Position numbers and translations under genes: made by a program
From: Nitrospirota bacterium
GTDB taxonomy: Bacteria > Nitrospirota > Thermodesulfovibrionia > Thermodesulfovibrionales > UBA6898
Reading direction: 5' to 3'
NCBI GenBank assembly: GCA_021811105.1
Contig: JAJZPM010000005.1
Span: 1 to 38,233, forward strand
Length of the DNA stretch: 38,233 nt
The notes under the pieces: model-generated
What the model was told of the DNA's origin: nothing
The model's input: only the letters and a program-made list of their open reading frames with translations
The model's database searches: none
Part shown: positions 16,633-23,750 of the stretch, one piece after another
Layout of the letters: each line of letters starts with the position of its first letter
How positions within the stretch are numbered: position 1 is the stretch's first letter

Positions 16633-16887
16633 ATGGAGTGCAGTCTGGTCTACTGGATGAGGGAGAGCCGGGAGAGGCTGAAGAGCCTCAAGTTCACCTA
16701 CTGCTGCGATAACGACCTCGCCGTTCTGAGCAGGTCCGGACTTGCGGAGTTGAGAAGACAAAAGGCTTTGAGGCTGATGGAGGAGGCGGAAAAGCAGGGG
16801 GCGACGCTTTCCTACAGGGACCTCAGCCTGATCCTGCTCACTTCCAGATCTACTCTGAAGCGGGACATGAGGAACAGGGAGCGGTAA
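16633..16887 (+). CDS. Small HTH protein, DUF1670-like N-terminal region (first)
   Basis: This 84-residue protein starts at ATG 16633, with GGAGG at 16617-16621; a TTG at 16609 would add 8 residues. The core (RRQKALRLMEEAEKQGATLSY, then DLSLILLTSRSTLKRD) looks like a helix-turn-helix unit. It resembles the N-terminal part of DUF1670 proteins, which are normally longer. It is paralogous to the next gene (shared EQG..L.Y.DLS..L.TS..TLKRD). No signal peptide is seen, so it is likely cytoplasmic and DNA-binding. Two such genes run straight into the beta-barrel gene, so local regulation of that gene is a reasonable guess. Confidence 0.65.
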   Translation: MECSLVYWMRESRERLKSLKFTYCCDNDLAVLSRSGLAELRRQKALRLMEEAEKQGATLSYRDLSLILLTSRSTLKRDMRNRER

Positions 16888-16891
16888 ACGG

Positions 16892-17251
16892 GTGGAATTC
16901 GGCAAAGTCGAATACAGATGCGTTGTTCAGAAGAACGGAAAACCTTTCTTCAGGACGTTGCATCTCACCCTGATCGGACTTGAGGACAAGAAGCTGCTCT
17001 CCAAAAAGGGGGTAAGGGCGCTGAGACTCAACAGGATCATGAGGCTTACGGCCGAGGCGATGGAACAGGGCTGTCCTCTCGGATACGAAGACCTTTCGAA
17101 TCTTCTTATGACCTCGCTTGCGACTCTCAAAAGGGACGTTACGTATCTCGAATCCCAGGACACGAAGGTCCTCATAAGGGGCAGGAGAAACGGGAGAAAA
17201 AGCCCGGATGCGGCCATTTTCTGCCATGCCGCGAAGGAAGTCGGCGCATGA
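16892..17251 (+). CDS. Small HTH protein, DUF1670-like N-terminal region (second)
   Basis: This 119-residue protein starts at GTG 16892, with GGGAG about 10 bases upstream. Residues 40-85 repeat the helix-turn-helix core of the preceding protein (AMEQGCPLGYEDLSNLLMTSLATLKRD), followed by a strand-rich tail (DTKVLIRGRRNGRK). It starts 4 bases after the previous stop. Its own stop overlaps the ATG of the beta-barrel gene (ATGA), so production is probably coupled to the barrel. The C-terminal half usual for DUF1670 is missing. The pair may be a split regulator or two monomers of a heterodimer. Function is inferred. Confidence 0.68.
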   Translation: MEFGKVEYRCVVQKNGKPFFRTLHLTLIGLEDKKLLSKKGVRALRLNRIMRLTAEAMEQGCPLGYEDLSNLLMTSLATLKRDVTYLESQDTKVLIRGRRNGRKSPDAAIFCHAAKEVGA

Positions 17252-19356
17252 GAGAATCTCTGCGGAAAACTGCGGGAGGAGGAAGCGGTACCGTCATTCG
17301 CCGTCTCGTCTCTTTTGTCCTGGTGCTCGCCGGATTTGTTGTTCCTTTATTTTTCGCAGTCCGCGGCGCCGAGGCGAAGAGGGGCAGCGACCTCCCCAGA
17401 CAATACATCCTGACCGGCGTGGTAGGCCTCGAATACGAAAGGCGCTGGGGGACCGCCTCGGGTTCCGATTTGGACCCTATATCGTCTTTTACCCAGAGCT
17501 ATTCTCTCGGGGTGCGCGGACCTATTATCGATCCCCGCCTTGCCATATTCAACGTGAAGGGAGATTTTATCGACAAGTCTGGCAGGGAAGGTTACCGTAC
17601 CAAAGGGTTTTCGGTCGAGCTGGATTTGCTGAACGAGATGCGGGAGATAAAGAGCCCCAAGTACAATTTCCTCAACTATATGCCGAAGCCGATTATCCTG
17701 CGATATTCTTTCTATTCCGGCGACGATTATACCAACACCAATTACGGGTTCAGCATGTCCTATTACCTGCCGGTCTACTTCCACTTCTTCAGCGACGGCA
17801 AGTTCGTGAGCGTCAAAAGCAATAGCGAATTGCCGGGCCGGCTGAAGTTCAACCAGCTTAGCAACAACATTAATAACAGGAACGGCAATGGTAACGGTAA
17901 CGGTAATGGCAATGGCAATGGCAATGGCAATGGCAATGGCAATGGCAATGGCAATGGCAATGGCAATGGCAATGGCAATGGCAATGGCAATGGCAATGGC
18001 AATGGCAATGGTAACGGTAATGGTAACGATTCACAGAATAATAATCAGAACGATAACCAAAACCAGAATCAGAACCAAAACCAGCAATATCGATATATCG
18101 AGCCCTCCGGCGTCATCGTTCCCTTTCCCTTCTTCTCCGTTGATTACGACAAAAATATTTACAAGTCCGGCGGCGACGAGACAGACATGACGCAGTTCGA
18201 CACCAGGGCCCATTTCTTGGGCCAAAAATACCGGTACAGCTTCGATTACAGCAACACCACCACGGATAGTTCCAAAGGTCTGAACAACAGCCGCGACCGG
18301 AAGTTTACCGTCGATACATGGAATTTGATCCGCGGCTTCGAGCTTCAGAATCTGGCCGAGATCGAATCCCTCGACAATACTTCCTCGGTGAGGGTGAACT
18401 CCCGGGCAACGTCCCGTTTCAGCAAGGGGCCGAATACCGAGTTTTTCATTAACCTGGGCGGGGACTACCAGAAGACCGGGGACTTCGCCGTATACTCGTT
18501 GAACGGGACCGGGACGATGCAGTACAAAATAAACCCGGCATTGCTGACGCTTACGACCGCAGGCGCCGGGTTCCAGCATTCCAATAACTCTCCTTCTACC
18601 GATCCCTTTGCGCCGATCGATCCGAACCGGAACCCCCTGCTGGGCGAGCCGAAATCGACCGAGTACAGCCTGACTCTTGCGGAGACGCTTCAGTATAGCG
18701 GCATTAAGAACGTGGTGCTCCAGGGAGGGGCCTCTCTGGGCGTTGCCAGCGGCGGGATACCTTACGCGGTCTTTGGCGGCTTTACGGCCTCCCCGCTCAA
18801 GTGGCTGTCATTCAACGGAAACTACTCCTACAACGTGACGTTCATAAACGGAGAGGACACGCAGTCGAGCCATGATATGCGCTTCGGCGCGGTCGCCTAT
18901 ATCATGAACGGCCTGAACGTTGAGGTACAGGGTGACCGCCAGACCACGAACGTGCATGACGATATTTCCTACGACGTGACCTATGACCGCCTGGACTTCA
19001 GGCTCAACTGGTTTTACCGGAGCCAGAGCCTCAATGTCAACGGCTATATCGCCCGGAACGAAAGCACGAATCCGGGCCTGGGTCTTGGCACGGGGAGAAG
19101 CAGTCTTTGGGGATACGGGGTCCAGTACGGGGCCTCTCTGATGAGGAACCTTTCCCTCGTAGTGAGATATAACTATGATAAGGACCGGGACTCTGACACG
19201 ACCCGGTCACAACTGAATCCGCGGCTTGTCTGGTATTACGGGAAGGTGGTGCTTACTGCAGAGTACAGGGAGGACAAAAACGAGGAACTGGGCGCAAGCA
19301 GGACCGACCGCAGGATCTACGTCAGCCTCATGAGGTATTTCCGGAAGAGATTGTGA
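17248..19356 (+). CDS. Outer-membrane beta-barrel protein with Asn-Gly repeat loop
   Basis: This is a 702-residue protein with a signal peptide ending at AEA (residue 43). The rest has the alternating-hydrophobic, aromatic-ended strands of an outer-membrane barrel (for example WLSFNGNYSYNVTF, LVVRYNYDKDRD, VVLTAEYREDK). Residues 212-261 contain 24 consecutive Asn-Gly dipeptides followed by an Asn/Gln-rich stretch, so a flexible loop of about 75 residues divides the chain. Barrels of this kind occur next to OmcS/OmcE-type cytochromes and in porin-cytochrome conduits. Here it could be the conduit sheath or the export pore for filament subunits. The C-terminal residue is Leu rather than the usual Phe. 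It is translationally coupled to the DUF1670-like gene. Confidence 0.85.
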   Translation: MRESLRKTAGGGSGTVIRRLVSFVLVLAGFVVPLFFAVRGAEAKRGSDLPRQYILTGVVGLEYERRWGTASGSDLDPISSFTQSYSLGVRGPIIDPRLAIFNVKGDFIDKSGREGYRTKGFSVELDLLNEMREIKSPKYNFLNYMPKPIILRYSFYSGDDYTNTNYGFSMSYYLPVYFHFFSDGKFVSVKSNSELPGRLKFNQLSNNINNRNGNGNGNGNGNGNGNGNGNGNGNGNGNGNGNGNGNGNGNGNGNGNGNGNDSQNNNQNDNQNQNQNQNQQYRYIEPSGVIVPFPFFSVDYDKNIYKSGGDETDMTQFDTRAHFLGQKYRYSFDYSNTTTDSSKGLNNSRDRKFTVDTWNLIRGFELQNLAEIESLDNTSSVRVNSRATSRFSKGPNTEFFINLGGDYQKTGDFAVYSLNGTGTMQYKINPALLTLTTAGAGFQHSNNSPSTDPFAPIDPNRNPLLGEPKSTEYSLTLAETLQYSGIKNVVLQGGASLGVASGGIPYAVFGGFTASPLKWLSFNGNYSYNVTFINGEDTQSSHDMRFGAVAYIMNGLNVEVQGDRQTTNVHDDISYDVTYDRLDFRLNWFYRSQSLNVNGYIARNESTNPGLGLGTGRSSLWGYGVQYGASLMRNLSLVVRYNYDKDRDSDTTRSQLNPRLVWYYGKVVLTAEYREDKNEELGASRTDRRIYVSLMRYFRKRL
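17881..18030 (+). repeat. In-frame hexanucleotide tandem repeat (AATGGC)n
   Basis: There are 17 perfect AATGGC copies (17905-18006), flanked by degenerate AACGGT/AATGGT copies on both sides, giving 24 Asn-Gly dipeptides in the beta-barrel protein. Because the unit is 6 bases, gain or loss of copies changes loop length without a frameshift. The perfect core with degenerate edges is typical of recent slipped-strand expansion. Confidence 0.95.
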
Positions 19357-19369
19357 TGTATGAACATAG

Positions 19370-19520
19370 AAAAAGCAGTTAACCACAGAGACTCAGAGGC
19401 ACAGAGTTGAAAGAAGAGAGAAAACTCCTGAATGTACCAATCACCTCGATGGTGACACGAAATTTTCCGGCAAACCGTTGTTTTCTCTGTGTCTCCGTGG
19501 TAAATGATCTGCCTTTTTTA
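19370..19520. repeat. MITE-like element, complete copy 2
   Basis: The element is about 150 bases with imperfect terminal inverted repeats: AAAAAGCAGTTAACCACAGA at the left, and the complement of AAAAAGGCAG...ACCACGGAGACAC at the right. It lies in inverted orientation relative to 1-120, between the barrel gene and the PpiC gene. It has no ORF. It separates two likely operons and may affect read-through. Confidence 0.8.
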
Positions 19521-19552
19521 GGATGAATGAATATGTACGGAGGTGTGAGAAG

Positions 19553-20572
19553 ATGTATCGGGCAGTAAAGATGTTCCAGGCAATTCTTTGGGTGATCATG
19601 ATCGTGTTCGTTCCCGCTACGGCTGTGCAGGCTGAAGAGGTCGGCTCCGATGCGGTGATCGCACGCGTGAACGGCGTAGGCCTGACCGAGGGCCAGATCG
19701 AAAGGGTATTGGACGAGATGATCCCGCGCGCCTTTTTCCACGGCAACATCACCCGCGATAAAAGGGCTGAATACAGACCGAAGGCCTTTGAAGAGCTGAT
19801 AAAGAGGGAGCTCTATTATCAGGAGGCGAAAAGGACCGGCATTGAGGTGACGGCTGCCGATATCGACAAGACCGTGAAAGAAATAGAAGAGGGCTACAAA
19901 CCGCAGGGCGGCCTGGAAAAGGTGATGAAGGCCGGCGGCTTTACGATGGAGACGCTGAGGAAAGCGATCGCGCGTGACCTGACGATAAACAGGTTCGCCG
20001 AGCGCGAAATCAGTGCGAAGGCGAAGGTCTCGGATGAATTCCTGCGGCAGTATTATGAACAACACAAGGCCGAATTCCTGAGGCCGGAGGCGGTGAGACT
20101 GAGAATGGTCTCGATTTTCGTCGACCCGGCGGCCACCAAAGAGGAACGGGCTGAGAAAAAAAAGCATGCCGAAGAGATACTGGCGAAGTCGAAGGCCGGC
20201 GAAGACTTTGCGGACCTTGCCGCCAAGTACTCCAACGACGACTGGCGTGTGAAGGGCGGCGACTTCGGGATCAGACACCGGGGCCAGTTCGACCCCGAGA
20301 TAGAAAAGGCCGCTTTTGCGCTGAAGCCCGGAGAGATAAGCGGGCTCGTCGAGACGATCTACGGCTATCATTTCATAAAACTCGAGGAGAGGCTCCCACG
20401 GACCCAGCTGTCGTTTGAGGAGATGAAGGACAAGCTCCGGAAAAAACTCGAAGACGACCGCACGAAGGAACTCGCCGAGTCTCTCCTGAAGAGGCTGAAG
20501 GAGAATGCGAAGATCGAGATCGTGGCGGAGATGAACAAGCCTGCCGTCCCTGCGCAGAACGGCGCGAAGTGA
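19553..20572 (+). CDS. PpiC/SurA-type periplasmic peptidyl-prolyl isomerase
   Basis: This is a 339-residue protein. ATG 19553 is chosen because GGAGGTG (19539-19545) precedes it; the ATG at 19523 would add 10 residues. The signal peptide ends at VQA (27). A SurA-N-like chaperone region (about 35-175: INRFAEREI, DEFLRQYYEQHKAEF) is followed by a parvulin domain (about 180-280: RMVSIFVDP, ILAKSKAGEDFADLAAKYS, GGDFG, GYHFIKLEE) and a charged helical tail. Parvulins speed X-Pro isomerisation and chaperone exported proteins. A PpiC gene is a recognised neighbour of OmcS/OmcE-type nanowire genes, where it is thought to aid subunit folding or polymerisation. Here it leads NHL protein 3 and cytochrome B. 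Confidence 0.93.
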   Translation: MYRAVKMFQAILWVIMIVFVPATAVQAEEVGSDAVIARVNGVGLTEGQIERVLDEMIPRAFFHGNITRDKRAEYRPKAFEELIKRELYYQEAKRTGIEVTAADIDKTVKEIEEGYKPQGGLEKVMKAGGFTMETLRKAIARDLTINRFAEREISAKAKVSDEFLRQYYEQHKAEFLRPEAVRLRMVSIFVDPAATKEERAEKKKHAEEILAKSKAGEDFADLAAKYSNDDWRVKGGDFGIRHRGQFDPEIEKAAFALKPGEISGLVETIYGYHFIKLEERLPRTQLSFEEMKDKLRKKLEDDRTKELAESLLKRLKENAKIEIVAEMNKPAVPAQNGAK

Positions 20573-21624
20573 TGACCCCGAAACTGAAATTATGCGGATG
20601 GAAAGGTTGGGCACTGGTGGCTGCGGCGTTCTTGACGGCATCATGCGCTCCCGCATACAAGGCGCGCTTCGACATGACATCCTCCCGGGGGATCGTTTGG
20701 CCGGGCAAACCGGAAAAGCCGCGCGTAGTCTATCTCTGGAGCCTGCAGGACGTCGCCGGCGAGCAGGGAAAAGGCGGTCTTCTCGCCGCCGCAGCCGGCG
20801 AAGAGGAGGTATCCGACCCGCAAAGATCGCCGGTTCTTCTCAGGCCGCAGGGGGTCTACGCCGACGAAGAGAGGCTGTATGTCGCCGATCCGGGGGCGGG
20901 CAGGGTGACCGTGGTCGACCGGAAGACTATGGACGTGATGCAGATACTCGATACGGATACGGTGAGTCTTTCATATCCCCTGAGTGTCGTGGCCTCGCAG
21001 GACGGTACCATCTTCGTGTCCGACGCCGACCTCGGAAAGGTGATCGCCTATTCCCCGGGCGGCAAATTCCTGCGCTATTTCGAGGGCGAGATACAGCGGC
21101 CCGCCGGGCTCGCGATCGACAGGCGGCGGGGCATCGTTTATGTCGTCGACACGATGGGCCATACGGTATACCGGTACGGGACCGACGGAAAGAGGCTCGG
21201 CAGCATCGGCCGGAGGGGTGAAGGCGACGGGGAGTTCAATTATCCGACGTATGCCTTCGCCGACCGAAAGGGGCAGCTGTACGTGACCGATTTCCTTAAT
21301 TTCAGGGTCCAGATGTTTCATCCGGACGGTACGTTTGCGGGCAAGCTCGGACTTCAGGGGGACAGCTACGACGCGCTGGACAAGCCGAAAGGCGTTGCCG
21401 CCGACAGCGAAGGAAACATATATATAGTGGACGACGGCAAGGACATGGTAAAGATATTCGATCGTGAGGGCAGGCTGCTCCTTTTCTTCGGCGGCACCGG
21501 ACACGGGTATGGCGATTTTTACCTGCCGACTGGTATATTTATCGATGACAAAAACATGATCTATGTCGCCGATACGGTGAACATGAGGATACAGGCGTTT
21601 CAATTATTGGGCGGCAATCAGTGA
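20572..21624 (+). CDS. NHL-repeat beta-propeller lipoprotein 3
   Basis: This is a 350-residue protein from the ATG at 20572, overlapping the PpiC stop (a GTG at 20569 would add one residue). The lipobox is LTASC (C25). The VWPGKPEKPRVVY motif corresponds to the WPLPP..PR..F motif of the other two NHL lipoproteins, and NHL units continue to the C-terminus (for example GDGEFNYPTYAFADRKGQLYVTD). An insert of about 30 residues (AGEQGKGGLLAAAAGEEE) precedes the first blade, which the others lack. It is co-transcribed with the PpiC and OmcE-like B genes and probably works with them at the envelope. Confidence 0.9.
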   Translation: MTPKLKLCGWKGWALVAAAFLTASCAPAYKARFDMTSSRGIVWPGKPEKPRVVYLWSLQDVAGEQGKGGLLAAAAGEEEVSDPQRSPVLLRPQGVYADEERLYVADPGAGRVTVVDRKTMDVMQILDTDTVSLSYPLSVVASQDGTIFVSDADLGKVIAYSPGGKFLRYFEGEIQRPAGLAIDRRRGIVYVVDTMGHTVYRYGTDGKRLGSIGRRGEGDGEFNYPTYAFADRKGQLYVTDFLNFRVQMFHPDGTFAGKLGLQGDSYDALDKPKGVAADSEGNIYIVDDGKDMVKIFDREGRLLLFFGGTGHGYGDFYLPTGIFIDDKNMIYVADTVNMRIQAFQLLGGNQ

Positions 21625-21638
21625 CGGAGGTTTGACGT

Positions 21639-22439
21639 ATGAGAAACAGGCTTTACGCCGTAGTGATCGCATTGTTCTCTTGCGCGCTGCTCCTTGTTGC
21701 GGGTAATTCCTTCTCGCAGGGCATCGGGAATCTGCAGACGGCGGGGAATAAACATAATCTTTCGATAAGCGGTACGGGGTCGATCAAGGCCCTTACGGAG
21801 ACCAGGCTATGCGTGTTTTGCCACACGCCGCACAGGGCATACCCGGGGACGCCGCTCTGGAACCATACCATGTCGGCGGCGTCCTATACCGTCTCGACTC
21901 CGCCGGGCGTCACCGGGACGCAGCTCTCTACGCCCCAGAATCCGCCCGACGGCGATTCCAAGCTCTGCCTGAGCTGCCACGACGGCACGGTCCCCATAGG
22001 CGCGGTGCAGAATATAGACAGCCACTCAGCCACGATAGCGATGACCGGGACGCTGCCGGCCGTCGGTAACGGCTCGACGAACCTCGGCACCAATCTGAGC
22101 GGCCACCACCTCGTTTCGATAGAGTATAACCAGGCGCTGAAAAATGCGAAGGACCTGCAGTGTCCCTCCATAGGGTATTCCCTGCTGAGCCCCGGCGCGA
22201 CGCCGGCCGCGTATCTACGGGAGACGAATAATTCATATGCGGGCGGGGCCACGCAGAAGGGCGTCCAGTGCTCTTCCTGCCATGACCCGCATTACGATCC
22301 GATACCGGGCACGACCAAATTCCTGCGCGGCGCAGCGGGCGCGCCCACTCCGCAGCCTACGTACCCCCCGCCGACGCAATGGGTCTATGGAGATAATCTC
22401 TGTCTTGCCTGTCATTGCCTGTGCGGGTCATGTCCGTAA
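21639..22439 (+). CDS. OmcE-like tetraheme extracellular cytochrome B
   Basis: This 266-residue protein has GGAGG about 10 bases before ATG 21639 and a signal peptide ending near FSQ (27). CXXCH motifs start at C58, C110, C211 and C255. The conserved non-motif His are H39 (KHNLS), H65 (CHTPH), H157 (GHHL, where the paralogs have DHP) and H218 (CHDPH). The order of motifs is the same as in cytochromes A and C. It differs in having an extra Cys at 175 and a C-terminus CHCLCGSCP after the last heme, with three extra Cys; paralogs stop two residues after the last CH. It lies 14 bases after NHL lipoprotein 3, downstream of PpiC. It is a likely filament subunit, or a variant that caps or anchors one. 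Confidence 0.9.
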   Translation: MRNRLYAVVIALFSCALLLVAGNSFSQGIGNLQTAGNKHNLSISGTGSIKALTETRLCVFCHTPHRAYPGTPLWNHTMSAASYTVSTPPGVTGTQLSTPQNPPDGDSKLCLSCHDGTVPIGAVQNIDSHSATIAMTGTLPAVGNGSTNLGTNLSGHHLVSIEYNQALKNAKDLQCPSIGYSLLSPGATPAAYLRETNNSYAGGATQKGVQCSSCHDPHYDPIPGTTKFLRGAAGAPTPQPTYPPPTQWVYGDNLCLACHCLCGSCP

Positions 22440-22498
22440 CGATATGGAATGCGGGCGTGGGGGGCGGAGAAGGTGAAGGAATATAAAAGGAATCAACA

Positions 22499-23611
22499 AT
22501 GAGGAATGGAGAATACAGAATGAAATTCCTTAAGATGCGTATCGATACAGGCATGAAATATGCCGGCGCCGGCCTTGTTCTTCTGCTGTTCCTGGCCGTT
22601 TCCTCCGTCTGCCTGGGGGCCCAACTCTCGATTGTCCAGCCCACCCATACTGACAGGTCGAAGAACCCCTTCGGCTGCGCGGGGTGCCACAAGGGGCACG
22701 GCAAGACCGGGACCGCGATGCTCGCTTCATCCAAGAATCAGATATGCTTCACCTGCCACGGGTTTTCGGTTGCGGCAGGGAAAATGAAGGCGAAGGACGA
22801 CATGGAGAGCGTATTCCGGAAACGTTACCGGCATCCAGTCCTCGAAACCTCACAGTACCACCGGCCGGACGAGCAGTTCCCGGAAAAAAATCCGTCGGTT
22901 CCCCGCCATGTCGCCTGTCAGGACTGTCACGTGGTCCATGTATCGACGCAGGATAATCCTCTTGCGGGCGTACAGGGATATGCGAGAGGGGTGGTGCGCG
23001 ACATTGAGCCGGGCAAGAAATATATGCTCTGCTACAAGTGCCATTCGGACAGCGCGAATCTGCCTTCCACCTCGACGAACAAGGCGCTTGAATTCGACAC
23101 CGGCAACGCTTCTTACCACCCCGTGGAGGGGCGCGGGAAAAACCCTTCGGTCCCGAGCCTCATCAGTCCGCTGAATTCAAGCTCCACCATCACATGTACC
23201 GACTGCCACGGCAATGACGACAAATACGGCCCCGCGGGACCGCACGGTTCGAATTACGAGTTCATTCTGAAGGCGGAATATCTGCAGACGGAGTCGGCGG
23301 AGTCGGCCAAGGCGTATGAGCTCTGTTATTCCTGCCACGACCGCCGGAGCATTCTCGGCAACGTCAGCTTCCAGAAGCACAAGGAGCATATTGTCTATAA
23401 CCGCGTTCCCTGCTCCGCGTGCCATACCCCCCACGGTTCGAGGAGAAACCCTCACCTGATCGAATTCGATACGATATTCGTAGGGATCGGCCAGCTGCCC
23501 AACTATGCGCCGTCTTCCGATGGCAGGCCGGTCTGCCTTTTGAGATGCCACATAGGCAACAGGGATGTCGTCCATGACAATGCATTCTATGCGGCGAAGA
23601 GATGGCCCTAA
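22499..23611 (+). CDS. Exported multiheme cytochrome: seven CXXCH plus one CX3CH
   Basis: This is a 370-residue protein; an ATG at 22520 with GGAG 8 bases upstream is an equally good start (363 residues). A signal peptide ends near CLGA. Seven CXXCH motifs are seen (CAGCH, CFTCH, CQDCH, CYKCH, CTDCH, CYSCH, CSACH), plus C-LLR-CH near the C-terminus (bases 23534-23551), a possible eighth site with three spacer residues. His-rich segments such as KHKEH supply distal ligands. The size and heme number suit a periplasmic or surface electron carrier linked to cytochrome B, 59 bases upstream. No lipobox or membrane anchor is seen. Confidence 0.9.
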   Translation: MRNGEYRMKFLKMRIDTGMKYAGAGLVLLLFLAVSSVCLGAQLSIVQPTHTDRSKNPFGCAGCHKGHGKTGTAMLASSKNQICFTCHGFSVAAGKMKAKDDMESVFRKRYRHPVLETSQYHRPDEQFPEKNPSVPRHVACQDCHVVHVSTQDNPLAGVQGYARGVVRDIEPGKKYMLCYKCHSDSANLPSTSTNKALEFDTGNASYHPVEGRGKNPSVPSLISPLNSSSTITCTDCHGNDDKYGPAGPHGSNYEFILKAEYLQTESAESAKAYELCYSCHDRRSILGNVSFQKHKEHIVYNRVPCSACHTPHGSRRNPHLIEFDTIFVGIGQLPNYAPSSDGRPVCLLRCHIGNRDVVHDNAFYAAKRWP

Positions 23612-23636
23612 AAGCGCGACAAGCCCCCTTTTCCCC

Positions 23637-23653
23637 GGTTAACTGCTTTTTAT
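23637..23653. repeat. Fragment of the MITE-like repeat end
   Basis: GGTTAACTGCTTTTTA equals the terminal part of the elements at 1-120 and 19370-19520. Only the end is present, just upstream of a sigma-54-type promoter. Confidence 0.5.
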
Positions 23654-23679
23654 AGGTTCATTCAGTCGGTGATTACAAT

Positions 23680-23695
23680 TGGCATAGACATTGCA
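23680..23695 (+). promoter_or_regulatory. Sigma-54-type (-24/-12) promoter
   Basis: TGGCATAGACATTGCA has the correct 10-base gap between GG and GC. It differs from the site before cytochrome A (14204-14219) at only three positions, all in the non-conserved spacer. It lies 56 bases before the GTG of cytochrome C and is probably the promoter for the 23751-36217 gene set. Confidence 0.8.
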
Positions 23696-23750
23696 TTTTT
23701 GATAGTAATTTTTTGCAACCAGAAGAAGCTAAAACGGATAGGAGGTTTAA

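Noticed and set aside
17881-18030. Possible CRISPR-like array
   Set aside because: The units are 6 bases with no spacers; it is a simple in-frame tandem repeat.
17775-18190. Pro-Leu and Met-Ala repeat frames over the hexanucleotide tract
   Set aside because: They are other-frame readings of (AATGGC)n. The Asn-Gly frame lies inside a long signal-peptide-bearing barrel gene.
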